Source: Erysipelothrix piscisicarius
GTDB lineage: Bacteria; Bacillota_I; Bacilli_A; Erysipelotrichales; Erysipelotrichaceae
Direction: 5' to 3'
DNA: 64,000 nt
Assembly: GCF_003931795.1 (NCBI RefSeq)
Contig: NZ_CP034234.1
Coordinates: 62,001 to 126,000 of the forward strand
Made by a program: the position numbers and the translations under genes. Positions 19,372-28,524 of this stretch are shown here, piece after piece. Position 1 is the first letter of the stretch; each line of letters opens with the position of its first letter. The notes beneath the pieces were generated by a model. It saw nothing but the letters and a program-made list of their open reading frames with translations. It did no database searches and was not told the origin of the DNA.

Positions 19372-19403
19372 AGTTTACGCTTTCACACATGAAAACGGTT
19401 TAA
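19372..19403 (-). promoter_or_regulatory. Two cre-like sites upstream of the pgk promoter
   Basis: The minus strand reads TGAAAGCGTAAACT (19372-19385), agreeing with the cre core. The plus strand reads TGAAAACGGTTTAA (19390-19403), with one mismatch at the conserved C. Both lie just upstream of the -35 box, the position from which CcpA activates in some Firmicutes. Confidence 0.4.
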
Positions 19404-19513
19404 AACCAATATTTTCACACTTATATGTTTGTTGCTTGTGCAAATCTGTCTTTGCTTCATATAGTTATTCCAATTTAATCCTACTAAATTGCTCTATTTT
19501 CACGTTAAAATAA

Positions 19514-19543
19514 GAAAAACAGGCTATTTTACAGAATAGCCTG
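19514..19543 (-). terminator. Terminator of copA-copZ
   Basis: CAGGCTATT/AATAGCCTG perfect stem with T run on the minus strand; includes the copZ stop. Confidence 0.88.
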
Positions 19544-19715
19544 CTGATTGAATTGCTTGTTTTGCTGCATGGACGGTATCGTTTGATCCTTCAACCGTTA
19601 CGGATTTATTGACCAAACTGATCGTATAATCCACACGTGTGTTATCCAATTCTTCTGAAATACGTTTAACGCATCCCTCACACTTCATATTATCGACAAA
19701 AATTATATGCTTCAT
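19524..19715 (-). CDS. copZ: Copper chaperone, heavy-metal-associated domain (CopZ-like)
   Basis: A 63-residue single HMA domain with the metal-binding motif MKCEGCVKRI near residues 10-19. It would carry Cu(I) to CopA. The domain ends with VHAAKQAIQSAGYSV, typical of the fold. The ATG at 19715 follows AAAGGCGGTAACT; a longer upstream frame overlaps the copA end without a ribosome site. It starts 16 bp after copA. Confidence 0.85.
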   Translation of the reverse strand: MKHIIFVDNMKCEGCVKRISEELDNTRVDYTISLVNKSVTVEGSNDTVHAAKQAIQSAGYSVK

Positions 19716-19731
19716 AGTTACCGCCTTTCTC

Positions 19732-22186
19732 TTATATTTTAATCTTAAAGCGACGTAAACGCAATGCATTTGAAACAACACTTACGGAACTTAGAGCCAT
19801 TGCGGCACCGGCGATCATTGGATCAAGAAGTGGCCCTTGGAATAAGACTTTAAAAACACCCGCCGCAAAAGGGATCCCCACGACATTATACGCAAATGCC
19901 CAGAATAAATTTTGTTTTATATTACGCATGGTTGCTTTACTGAGGGCTAATGCATTCACAACATCTTTCAAGTTATCTTTCATCAGCACAATTTTCGCGG
20001 ATTCAATCGCTACATCCGTTCCAGTACCTACTGCAATCCCAACATCGGCTTGAACCAAAGCGACCGCATCATTAATCCCATCTCCTACCATTAAGACGTT
20101 TTTACCGTTACGTTGAAGTTCTTTTATTTTGGCTGCCTTTTCTTCAGGCATCACTTCTGCTAACACATGGTTGATGCCAATTTGATGGGCAATTGCGTGT
20201 GCTGTATCACGATGATCACCGGTAAGCATAATGACATCATAGTTCATATCTTGTAATGCTTTTACGGTTTCAATTGATTCAGTTTTAACAGTATCCGCAA
20301 CTCCAACAATCCCCATTAATGCTGTTTGATCTGAAACATACATCGCCGTTTTACCTTCTTGAGATAAACGTTTCACATCTGCTTCATAACGATCTGTAGA
20401 GATATTTAACGAAGCCATCAACGCTTCATTTCCAATTGCAATGGATTTTCCGCCAACACTTCCTTGAAGACCTTTTCCTGAGATTGATTTAAATGAATCA
20501 ATGGCTAAGATTTCTAGATTTCGCTTTTCTAACTCTGAAACAAGCGCATGTGCTAAAGTATGTTCGGAAGCATTTTCAAGTGAACCTACAATACTTAAGA
20601 ATTCATTTTCAGGCACGTTCGTGATGATATCCGTTACAACAGGTTTCCCATGTGTTAAGGTTCCTGTTTTATCGAAAACAACGGTATCAATATGCGCAGC
20701 AGCCTCAAGTGCTTCCGCTGATTTAATAAAAATACCATTTTGTGCACCCACTCCGGTTCCGACCATGATTGCCGTTGGGGTTGCAAGTCCAAGTGCACAC
20801 GGACAAGCAATAACGAGTACCGTTACGAAAATTGTAAGGGCACGTTCAAGGTCTTTGGTAGCGATAAACCATAAAATTCCAGAAATAAGCGCAATGAACA
20901 TAACCACAGGAACAAACACACCTGCGACTTTATCTGCTACTTTAGAGATGGGTGCCTTTTCGTTTTGCGCATCTTCAACCAAACGAATAATTTGGGCAAG
21001 TTTTGTATTTTGATCATCAACGGTCACTTCGATGACAAGACGACCATTAAGATTCATGGTCCCCATCACAACATCATCATTTCGCGTTTTATCAACCGGA
21101 ATACTTTCTCCAGTCAACATCGACTCATCGACCGCACTTTCGCCTTCTAAAATTCGTCCATCCATTGGAATGGATGTACCCGGTTTTACCAGCAAATGAT
21201 CACCAATTCGGATTTCATCCGCATCAATTTCCACAACACCACCCTCACGAATCAAAAGTGCCGTTTCTGGTTTAAGGTTTAATAATGCTTTAATGGCACT
21301 GGTGGTCTTCGCTTTACTGCGAGACTTCATGGTTTTTCCCAGACGAATCAACGCTAAAATTACCGCAGCAGACTCAAAGTAGAGATGATGTACGAAATGC
21401 GCTTCGCCATTTAAAATTTTGAAGAATCCGTAGAAACTGTAAAGCATTGCACTTCCAGTTCCAATGGCAACTAAAGAATCCATATTAGGATGTCCTTTGA
21501 ATAATGTTTTAAAACCCCTTTTGAAGTAATCACGGTTTAACCAAACAATCGGTACCGTAATGATGATTTGTAAGAGGGCATTGTTTAATGCATTAAGATT
21601 TGGATCGATAAAGGATGGTAATGGGAGTTTATAGGCAAACATTTGACCCATTGTAATATAGAGCATGGCAGCCGCTAAGACTAAACTCATGTAAAGAGTA
21701 CGATTCGCTTTGTGAGCTTGTTGTGTTTGGAGATCTGTTGATACTGCGTCAACTTCATCCAAACGACTTGCACCATAGCCTTGATGTTCAATCGCTTGAA
21801 TCATATCCACCAGTTTTAGTTTATGAGGATCATAGGCCACTCGAGCACGTTCGGTCATTAAATTAACACTTGCGGACGAGACGCCTTCTAAGTGTTGGAG
21901 TGCACCTTCCACATTCGCAACACAGGATGCATAGGTCATATCGGTAAGTTTGAGATCGACTGTTTTTTCTTGAATTAGATTGGGGATTTCAAGGCCATAA
22001 CCTTGATCTTCAACCGCTTGGATTAAATCAGCTTCAGGAATTGTGTTTTGTGACGTAATAACGGCTTGATTGGTAAGGAGATTAACCTCCACATGTTCAA
22101 CCCCTCAACACCTTGTAATGCTTTTCAACTTGGCTTTGACAGGATGCACACATCATCCCTGTTACGTTATAGGTTTTTTTATTCAT
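19732..22186 (-). pseudogene. copA: Copper-translocating P1B-type ATPase, two single-base deletions near the N-terminus
   Basis: Exports Cu(I). The ATG at 22186 (after GGAGGACGGAAATC) opens a first HMA domain with MMCASCQSQVE. Its frame is lost at a TTTT (22122-22125, five expected) and again at CCCC (22101-22104, five expected). The remaining 786-residue frame from 22092 has a second HMA domain, eight predicted helices, the CPC motif ACPCALGLATP, phosphorylation site FDKTGTLTHG and hinge VGDGINDAVAL. The repaired length of about 818 aa is normal. The second HMA has Tyr in place of the first metal Cys (MTYASCV). The deletions are probably artefacts. Confidence 0.88.
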
Positions 22187-22209
22187 GATTTCCGTCCTCC
22201 TTTATCGTT

Positions 22210-22219
22210 TACATTTGTA
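22210..22219. promoter_or_regulatory. cop box 1 (CopY-type operator)
   Basis: TACATTTGTA is an exact match to the TACANNTGTA cop box and overlaps the -10 box of the copA promoter. Confidence 0.75.
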
Positions 22220-22247
22220 GTTTATCATGGTATTTCTGCGATATCAA
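22219..22247 (-). promoter_or_regulatory. Promoter of copA-copZ
   Basis: TTGATA (22242-22247), 17-bp spacer, TAAACT (22219-22224) on the minus strand, bracketed by the two cop boxes. Confidence 0.6.
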
Positions 22248-22257
22248 GTGGTATGAC

Positions 22258-22267
22258 TACAAATGTA
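22258..22267. promoter_or_regulatory. cop box 2 (CopY-type operator)
   Basis: TACAAATGTA is the second exact TACANNTGTA, 38 bp from the first and just upstream of the -35 box. Paired boxes are the usual CopY arrangement. Confidence 0.75.
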
Positions 22268-22281
22268 GTTTGGTTAGGAAT

Positions 22282-22313
22282 TAAAAAACTCACCGATTAT
22301 CGATGAGTTTTAT
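22282..22313 (-). terminator. Terminator of deoD
   Basis: AAAACTCA/TGAGTTTT stem with inner TCGATAATCGG loop and T run on the minus strand. Confidence 0.8.
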
Positions 22314-22316
22314 TTT

Positions 22317-23036
22317 TTAGAATTTTAAAGAAATTGCTGCATCCAACGCAATCTTCATCATATTTGTGAATGAGAGTTGACGTTCCTCTGCTGAAGTCAC
22401 TTCTTGAGTTACAAATGAATCTGAAATTGTTAGAAGACATGCTGCATGTTTGTTTAATTTCTTAGCATTTGCAAACAGTGCAAATGATTCCATCTCAACA
22501 CATGTAACACCATGATTCTTTGCAAGTTCTTGCCATGTAACGCCCGAGTCACGATAGAAAACATCACTTGAATGAATACGTCCTTCTTGCATTGGAATTT
22601 CTAATTTTTGAGCTGAAGCGCGTAATTGATCATTTAACATCTTACTTGGTTCAAGAACATCTTCTTCATATCCAAATCCAACTTTCGCAAATGAAGATTC
22701 ACTGTATGCACTGTCTGAAAGAATTACATCATAAACATCAAGTCCTTCAACATACGATCCTGCTGAACCAATACGAATAATTGCTTCAACATCAAATTGT
22801 GAATATAGTTCATAAGAATAAATTCCAATACTTGGTTGTCCCATTCCTGAACCCATTACTGATACTTCAACGCCTTCATAGGTTCCTGTATATCCAAACA
22901 TATTACGAACATCGTTAAATTGTTTCACATCTTTCAAAAATGTTTCCGCAATAAACTTTGCGCGAAGTGGATCTCCAGGCATTAATACAACCTTAGCGAT
23001 TTGCCCTTTTTCAGCATTAATATGTGGTGTAGCCAT
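22317..23036 (-). CDS. deoD: Purine-nucleoside phosphorylase (DeoD type)
   Basis: Phosphorolyses purine (deoxy)nucleosides to base and (deoxy)ribose 1-phosphate. Seen: MPGDPLRAKFIAETF phosphate site, GSGMGQPSIGIYSYEL, IRIGSAGSYVE, and VEMESFALFANAKKL in the nucleoside pocket. The usual late catalytic SD motif is present as TISDSFV. Length 239 aa fits the hexameric DeoD class. Start ATG at 23036. Monocistronic. Confidence 0.96.
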   Translation of the reverse strand: MATPHINAEKGQIAKVVLMPGDPLRAKFIAETFLKDVKQFNDVRNMFGYTGTYEGVEVSVMGSGMGQPSIGIYSYELYSQFDVEAIIRIGSAGSYVEGLDVYDVILSDSAYSESSFAKVGFGYEEDVLEPSKMLNDQLRASAQKLEIPMQEGRIHSSDVFYRDSGVTWQELAKNHGVTCVEMESFALFANAKKLNKHAACLLTISDSFVTQEVTSAEERQLSFTNMMKIALDAAISLKF

Positions 23037-23252
23037 AAATATAAATTCCTCCCATTAATTTATTCAATTATAACATAGCCTTTAAAGAGATTCATTACCT
23101 TTGGTGTAAAGAACGAAAATGCCAAGAATTCACCAACTTAGCTCTAAATTCCCTAAATATCGATAACCATGATGAAAAAGCACCAAAAAAACCGGAAACC
23201 CCCTGTGATTTATTTGTATATGTTATATAATTCACATAGTAAGGAGGTTGTC

Positions 23253-24005
23253 ATGACAATGAGCCATAAAAAATTAAAAAAGCAACGAACCATGCTCTAT
23301 TTTATGCAGGCAGCCAAAGAAATTGTGAACACCGAAGGCATGCAAGCAATCACCATCCGAAAAGTCGCAGACATTGCCGGATACAACAGTGCTACCCTCT
23401 ATAATTACTTTGAAAATCTTGACCAACTGATTGCTTTCGCCATGATCCATACCATCACCGATTACCTCAGTGATCTTGAAACCATTATTAACTTAGACCT
23501 TAATGCACTTGATAAGTATTTATTAATGTGGCGATGTTATTCCGATTGGTCTTTTAAAGATCCCGAAATCTATACTTACGTATTTGATTCTGAGAAGTCT
23601 GATGAAATTTTAAGTCATATGGATGCTTACAACGCAACGTTTCCAATGCATAAAACCAAACCCGCAAAACACATCAGTGATCTTGTTTTAGGGCAAGGAA
23701 TGAAACGGCGTAACCAACTTTCAATAGACCCTTGTGTCGAGGCGGGATATTTTAGAGCCGATGATGTTTCAACGATCGTGAATTTTGCCTATATTATGCA
23801 TCAAGGGATTATCCGTCGTATTCTAAAGGGGTCCTATACCTTCGATAAGAATCACGTTAAAGAATTTCTTGATTATTTTGTTTCCTTTCTTCGAGGGTAC
23901 GATCAAACACAAAGTCTAACTGCTGACACAGTCACCAAAATCTTAGCCTTTGATATCCATAAAAAACACATCAACCCTGGAACTGACCTAGTTCCGTGGG
24001 ACTAA
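23253..24005 (+). CDS. TetR family transcriptional regulator, C-terminal residues altered by IS insertion
   Basis: A 250-residue protein. Residues about 14-62 are the TetR helix-turn-helix (AAKEIVNTEGMQAITIRKVADIAGYNSATLYNYFENLDQLI); the rest is an all-helical ligand domain. ATG at 23253 follows AAGGAGGTTGTC. The IS at 23979 enters just before the end: the uninterrupted frame would read ...KKHINPNR and stop, whereas it now ends ...HINPGTDLVPWD. Only the last few residues change, so the protein is probably functional. Its targets are not evident. Confidence 0.85.
   Translation: MTMSHKKLKKQRTMLYFMQAAKEIVNTEGMQAITIRKVADIAGYNSATLYNYFENLDQLIAFAMIHTITDYLSDLETIINLDLNALDKYLLMWRCYSDWSFKDPEIYTYVFDSEKSDEILSHMDAYNATFPMHKTKPAKHISDLVLGQGMKRRNQLSIDPCVEAGYFRADDVSTIVNFAYIMHQGIIRRILKGSYTFDKNHVKEFLDYFVSFLRGYDQTQSLTADTVTKILAFDIHKKHINPGTDLVPWD
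23976..23978. repeat. Target-site duplication CCT, left copy
   Basis: CCT directly precedes the IS and recurs at 25250-25252 after it, a 3-bp duplication as expected for IS3-family insertion. Confidence 0.75.
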
Positions 24006-25249
24006 AGAAAAAAACCTCTTGTATGAGAATTATTGTAAAATAGTTCAATATAGGAGGTTTTTATATGGGAACACGAACTATGCATAGCTATGAGACAAAG
24101 ATGAAAGTTATAGAAATGAAATTGGCAGGCTACTCAAGCAGGTTTATTCAGACTGAACTTGGAATAAAAAATGTAACACAAGTCAAAACATGGTGGAGAT
24201 GGTATCGAAATGGTGAACACTATCGATTTTCTCAACCTGTAGGCAAGCAATATACTTTTGAAAAGGCCTGAAGGAGACACGGTCGAAGAAACACAAAGAC
24301 TTAGAATTAAATCTTTGAGCAACAAATTGAACTATTAAAAGTATTTGAAAGAGAAAGGATGTGGTTCCTGAAATAATCATCAAGCTCGTTGAAGAGTATC
24401 GCAACACTGTATCTCTTAAAGATATCTTGAATCTTTTTGGGGTACCTAAGTCAACGTATTACCGTTGGACTAAAAAAGAGCAACTAGAGTCTAATAATTA
24501 TTCTGTCAATGAAGCATTAGTAATTGAACTTTGTAAAGAAAATAAATTTCGTTATGGATATCGAAAAATAACTGCATTAATTCGAAAAGAAAGAATTATC
24601 AATAAGAACACTGTTCAAAAGATAATGCAGAAACACCAATGTCAATGCCGTGTTAAGGTCAAACGGTATCGAAAAAACAAAAATCCGAAGATCATTATGC
24701 CCAATATCATTAATCGCGACTTTAAATCACTACGTCCTCTAGAGAAATTGGTGACAGATATCACTTACATCCCTTATGGCCATAAGATGCTCTATTTATC
24801 TACGATCATGGATTTATATAATGGTGAGATTATTGCGTCTACATTGAGTGACAGACAAAACCTAGAATGTGGTTGATACATTAAATCAACTTCCGGATAT
24901 CGTTCAGCCATGTATTCTTCATTCTGATCAAGGAGTGTCTATACATCAAAAGAGTATCAACTCAAAGTAAAAAATAAAAGCATTACCATGAGTATGTCCC
25001 GTAAGGGTACACCGCTGATAATGCTCCTATCGAATCGTTTCATGCCTCGCTAAAGTGTGAAACATTCGAATTAAACCCAGAACTAAAGGGTTCTACTGAA
25101 ATTGTATCACAAACTGTGATAAACTATTTAAAATATTACAATGAAAATCGAATACAAGAAAAGCTAGGATATCAATCTCCCGTAAATTATCGGTTAACTT
25201 CATCCTAACTTGGTTTTTTTCTTTAGTCCCAAGGAACTAGGTCAGTTCC
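23979..25249 (+). mobile_element. IS3-family (IS150 group) insertion sequence, copy 1
   Basis: A 1,271-bp element with terminal inverted repeats of about 34 bp beginning GGAACTGACCTAGTTCC. It is flanked by CCT duplications. It is almost identical to copy 2 (38338-39614), same orientation, 14.4 kb away, but carries about a dozen small insertions or deletions, nearly all in homopolymers. Confidence 0.93.
24065..25208 (+). pseudogene. IS150-group transposase OrfA/OrfB, multiply frameshifted
   Basis: Sequence corresponds to orfA and orfB of copy 2. OrfA loses frame at TTTTGAAAAGGCC (one G missing twice). The A6G slippery run is reduced to AAAAG. OrfB is cut at GAATGTGG (GT missing) and later by a missing G and an altered GGTACACCG. 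The catalytic VTDITYI is present, but SDQG and the Glu region are out of frame. As written it encodes no active transposase; if the indels are sequencing errors, it is intact like copy 2. Confidence 0.85.
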
Positions 25250-25252
25250 CCT
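25250..25252. repeat. Target-site duplication CCT, right copy
   Basis: Right partner of the CCT at 23976-23978. Confidence 0.75.
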
Positions 25253-25275
25253 AATCGGTGATGTGTTTTTTGTTT

Positions 25276-26664
25276 TTAGAATATAATCATTGAAAGTACA
25301 AACATAAAGACCGTACCAACAATCATTGGAACCGATGTACGTTTCACAATATCAAACGGTTCTTCTTTTGTTGTTCCTGCAACAATCATCACAACGGCAG
25401 ATACCGGTGAAACAGCACGTAGTAAGTTTCCTGCAAGCCCCATTGGCACAGTCACCGCAAATGGACTAATGCCCGCTGCTGCAGCAAGAGGAACCATAAG
25501 CGGTACCATTGCATAGAAGAGTGCCATTCCACTACCACTCAAGAGGACAATCAGTGCTGTAAAGAGTACAAGAATCAGTGGTAAGACAAAGCCTGAAGCT
25601 TGGGTTGTTTGCATTACCGTTTGAAGTTGGGTAATTAGACCAATCGCTTTAAGACCATTCACAAAGGTTGAAGCAGCAACAAGTAAGACAACAATCCCCA
25701 TTGCATTTCCCATCCCTTTAAAGAAGGATTCTGTAGCTGTTAAGACTTTATTTCCATCACGATGACGTATCAGTTCGCACGCAATCACAATGATAAAGGA
25801 CATCATCGATACCACTTCAACAGATAAGTTCAAGGTTGATCCTGTGATTGCATTAATTGCAAAGACAACAAGTAAAATTAAGATTGGTAACAAGGGAAGC
25901 AATGTGTAGACAAATTTATAAAGACCACTGCCTTCAATTTGCTTGGGTGCTTCTACATTAAGAACAACCTTTTCTTCACCACTTGCTACAAGTTTTTTAT
26001 CACAGTATTTTTGCCAGAATGTATGTGCGAGTGCCATCACAAGAAGTGTTGGTACGGAAACAATTGCATGATGTTGGAAGACATAGTCTGCAACAGGCAT
26101 TCCAAGTTCCGCAGCAATCGCAACGTTATCTGCACCTAATGGTGTAGGCATAACCGTTGCCGTTGTCGCAATAATTGCGGCTGCAGTTAATGTTGACATC
26201 CCTGATTCTTTTAAAACTGGATACAAGGTTGCAAGCAAAATAATGGATAAATTGGATGCACTTGGAATTACAAGGGATAACAAGTTCCCGAGTAAGAATA
26301 CAATTGGAACCAAAACGTATGCTGATTTTATGCCTTTGAGGGGTTTTGTAAGTGTATTAACCGTTACCTCATTTGCACCAATCGCATTCATATAAGCCGT
26401 ATAACCACCCAATACAAGAATCACAAACCCAGAACTTGGGAGTGTTTTCTTAAATTGATCGATAATCGCAAGAAGTGGATCAACTAAGATATGAACCGGT
26501 TCTTCAATAACCGCATTCCCCATCATAATTGCTACCACCATGAGTAAAATACCAACACCAAACAACGTAATCTTAATATCGAGTTTTTTAAGAAGCATGA
26601 CAACTACGATTGCGACTGCAATCAAGCCTGCTCCATACATAACAAATGGACTCATAACCTTCAT
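25276..26664 (-). CDS. DcuC-family (C4-dicarboxylate type) membrane transporter
   Basis: A 462-residue protein with about 12 hydrophobic segments. Family-type features are a central VIPSASNLSIILLATLYPVL, TVMPTPLGADNVAIAAELG, and a late VSPVSAVVMIVAG, typical of DcuC/C4-dicarboxylate antiporters. It is the last gene of an operon with nucleoside hydrolase, ribokinase and a LacI-type regulator, 11 bp after the hydrolase. A nucleoside, nucleobase or ribose-derived substrate is therefore as plausible as a dicarboxylate. Start ATG at 26664 follows AAGGAGAATGAAGGTT or nearby. Confidence 0.75.
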   Translation of the reverse strand: MKVMSPFVMYGAGLIAVAIVVVMLLKKLDIKITLFGVGILLMVVAIMMGNAVIEEPVHILVDPLLAIIDQFKKTLPSSGFVILVLGGYTAYMNAIGANEVTVNTLTKPLKGIKSAYVLVPIVFLLGNLLSLVIPSASNLSIILLATLYPVLKESGMSTLTAAAIIATTATVMPTPLGADNVAIAAELGMPVADYVFQHHAIVSVPTLLVMALAHTFWQKYCDKKLVASGEEKVVLNVEAPKQIEGSGLYKFVYTLLPLLPILILLVVFAINAITGSTLNLSVEVVSMMSFIIVIACELIRHRDGNKVLTATESFFKGMGNAMGIVVLLVAASTFVNGLKAIGLITQLQTVMQTTQASGFVLPLILVLFTALIVLLSGSGMALFYAMVPLMVPLAAAAGISPFAVTVPMGLAGNLLRAVSPVSAVVMIVAGTTKEEPFDIVKRTSVPMIVGTVFMFVLSMIIF

Positions 26665-26675
26665 TCTCCTTTATA

Positions 26676-27605
26676 TTAGTTTTTCGTTTGACACTTTTGA
26701 ATTGATTCGAGGAACCATGTTTTAAATAGATCCGCATCGATATCAGTCGTAACTTTCGCATTTGCGGGCTGACCACAATATCCTTTTAGGTCTACCACGG
26801 TAGCCCCTGATGTATATTCCCCTTGAGTCTCAATACCTACAAATGTCTCCACCACTTCAAACATTTCTGGTTTAAGTAAGTATGCAATCGCACAACTGTC
26901 ATACATCTTTAAACCAACCTTAAAGCTTCCACCGCGATAGGTTTTAAATAAGTGATAAAACATATTTCCAACAGGATTCATGTCCTTAATCAATGCAGAA
27001 TCTTCCGGATAAACAAGGGCTTTAAGACCTACATCAAGACCTGCCATCACAATATTTAGACCACTTTCAAAAACAATCTTCGCAGCTTCTGGGTCTACTT
27101 TAATATTAAATTCAGAATAGACACCCGCATTACCACGTCCGACACTACCACCCATTAATACCACTTCATCAATGCGTTCAATGACTTCCGGATATTCTCG
27201 AATTAATAAAGCAATATTGGTTAGTGGACCAATTGGAACAAGTGTAATTTTCTCCGCACTGTTCATAATGACCTCATACATTGCCTCTACCGCATTTTTC
27301 TCGAGAAGCAAACTTCGATCTTCCTCAGGGAAATCATAACCATCCATCCCCGTTTTACCGTGTACACCACTGGCATCAATCGGTTCTCTTAGTAAGGGAC
27401 GGGATGCACCCATGGCCACTGGAATTTTTTTACCGTAGAAGGGCAACAGCTTTAAGGTGTTTTTCGTAACCTTCTCAATACTTACATTTCCTGCAACCGT
27501 TGTAATCAACTGAACATCCAGTTCTTCCGAAAATAAAGCGATTGCCAGTGCAACGGCATCATCAATGCCTGGATCTGTATCAATGATAATTTTGCGTTTA
27601 CTCAT
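26676..27605 (-). CDS. Inosine-uridine-preferring nucleoside hydrolase
   Basis: Hydrolyses ribonucleosides to base and ribose. Seen: the Ca2+-binding IIIDTDPGIDDAVAL at the N-terminus, a second metal region with MGGSVGRGN, and SEFNIKVDPEAAKIV. The length of 309 aa is typical. Start at the second of two adjacent ATGs (27605), 6-7 bp after GGAGG; the frame overlaps the ribokinase end. The released ribose would be phosphorylated by the upstream ribokinase. Confidence 0.93.
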   Translation of the reverse strand: MSKRKIIIDTDPGIDDAVALAIALFSEELDVQLITTVAGNVSIEKVTKNTLKLLPFYGKKIPVAMGASRPLLREPIDASGVHGKTGMDGYDFPEEDRSLLLEKNAVEAMYEVIMNSAEKITLVPIGPLTNIALLIREYPEVIERIDEVVLMGGSVGRGNAGVYSEFNIKVDPEAAKIVFESGLNIVMAGLDVGLKALVYPEDSALIKDMNPVGNMFYHLFKTYRGGSFKVGLKMYDSCAIAYLLKPEMFEVVETFVGIETQGEYTSGATVVDLKGYCGQPANAKVTTDIDADLFKTWFLESIQKCQTKN

Positions 27606-28524
27606 CATTTCCTCCTTGGTTCATAAAATCTGTTAATGCTTCAAGTGTGGGAAGTGCTTCTTGAGCACCTTGTTTTGTACATGCAAGGGCACCTGCAGCA
27701 CTTGCATAGGTTAATGCTTTTTGAAGATTCCATTGCTTACTAAGACCGTATAAGAACGTTCCAATATAAGCATCGCCTGCTCCCGTTGTATCTACTACAT
27801 CTACTGCATAAGATGGGATGATGTCAACGTGATCTTTAGAAATACAGATACTTCCCGAGCCACCTAAGGTAAAGACAACCGTCTTAACACCTCGTTCACA
27901 TAAGGTTGTGGCCGCACGCTTACAATCCTCAAGATCATGAGGGAAGATCTCTGTCAAAATTTCACTCTCTGATTGATTTACCACAAGGTAATCTATTAAT
28001 GGATAAAAATCTTCGTTCATCACTACCGCAGGGGCTGGATTCACCACCGTTGTCATTCCCAAGGTTTTTGCTTGTTTGAGACCTTCATATACGGCATAGA
28101 GTGGAACTTCAAATTGAGTTAAAAAGAAATCCTGGTTAGATCCCTGTAGGGCTTCATGAATGCGTGGAACACTAATATTCGCATTCGCACCTTGGTTTAT
28201 AATTATGCGATTATCGTGATCTGTTTTTAAAATCATCGCAACCCCGGTATGTTCATCATCACTGAGAAGAACATGATTTGTATTAACCCCAAAATTATTT
28301 AAAGCATTTAAGGCAAGTTGACCATGATAATCCCGTCCAACACTTCCAATGAGAAATGTAGGGGCGCCTAGATTGGCACATGCCGCTGCTTGATTACCAC
28401 CCTTACCCCCAATTGCTTCAAAATAATCATAGCCAGCAATCGTTTCACCCTGTTGAGGGACACGATTCGCGGAAATCATCAAATCCGCATTAATACTTCC
28501 AAGTACATAGATCTTACTGCTCAT
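27598..28524 (-). CDS. rbsK: Ribokinase
   Basis: PfkB-family sugar kinase giving ribose 5-phosphate. Seen: GSINADLMISANRVPQQGET, the GGKGGNQAAACANLGA signature near the N-terminus, and the C-terminal DTTGAGDAYIGTFLYGL with the catalytic Asp and anion hole. About 308 aa. Start ATG at 28524 overlaps the end of the regulator gene, and the stop overlaps the hydrolase start: tight translational coupling. No ribose ABC transporter is present, so ribose probably comes from nucleosides. Confidence 0.93.
   Translation of the reverse strand: MSSKIYVLGSINADLMISANRVPQQGETIAGYDYFEAIGGKGGNQAAACANLGAPTFLIGSVGRDYHGQLALNALNNFGVNTNHVLLSDDEHTGVAMILKTDHDNRIIINQGANANISVPRIHEALQGSNQDFFLTQFEVPLYAVYEGLKQAKTLGMTTVVNPAPAVVMNEDFYPLIDYLVVNQSESEILTEIFPHDLEDCKRAATTLCERGVKTVVFTLGGSGSICISKDHVDIIPSYAVDVVDTTGAGDAYIGTFLYGLSKQWNLQKALTYASAAGALACTKQGAQEALPTLEALTDFMNQGGNDE

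Noticed and set aside
23169-23252. Longer start for the TetR gene
   Set aside because: The upstream frame has no ribosome site and includes the likely promoter region; AAGGAGG precedes the ATG at 23253.
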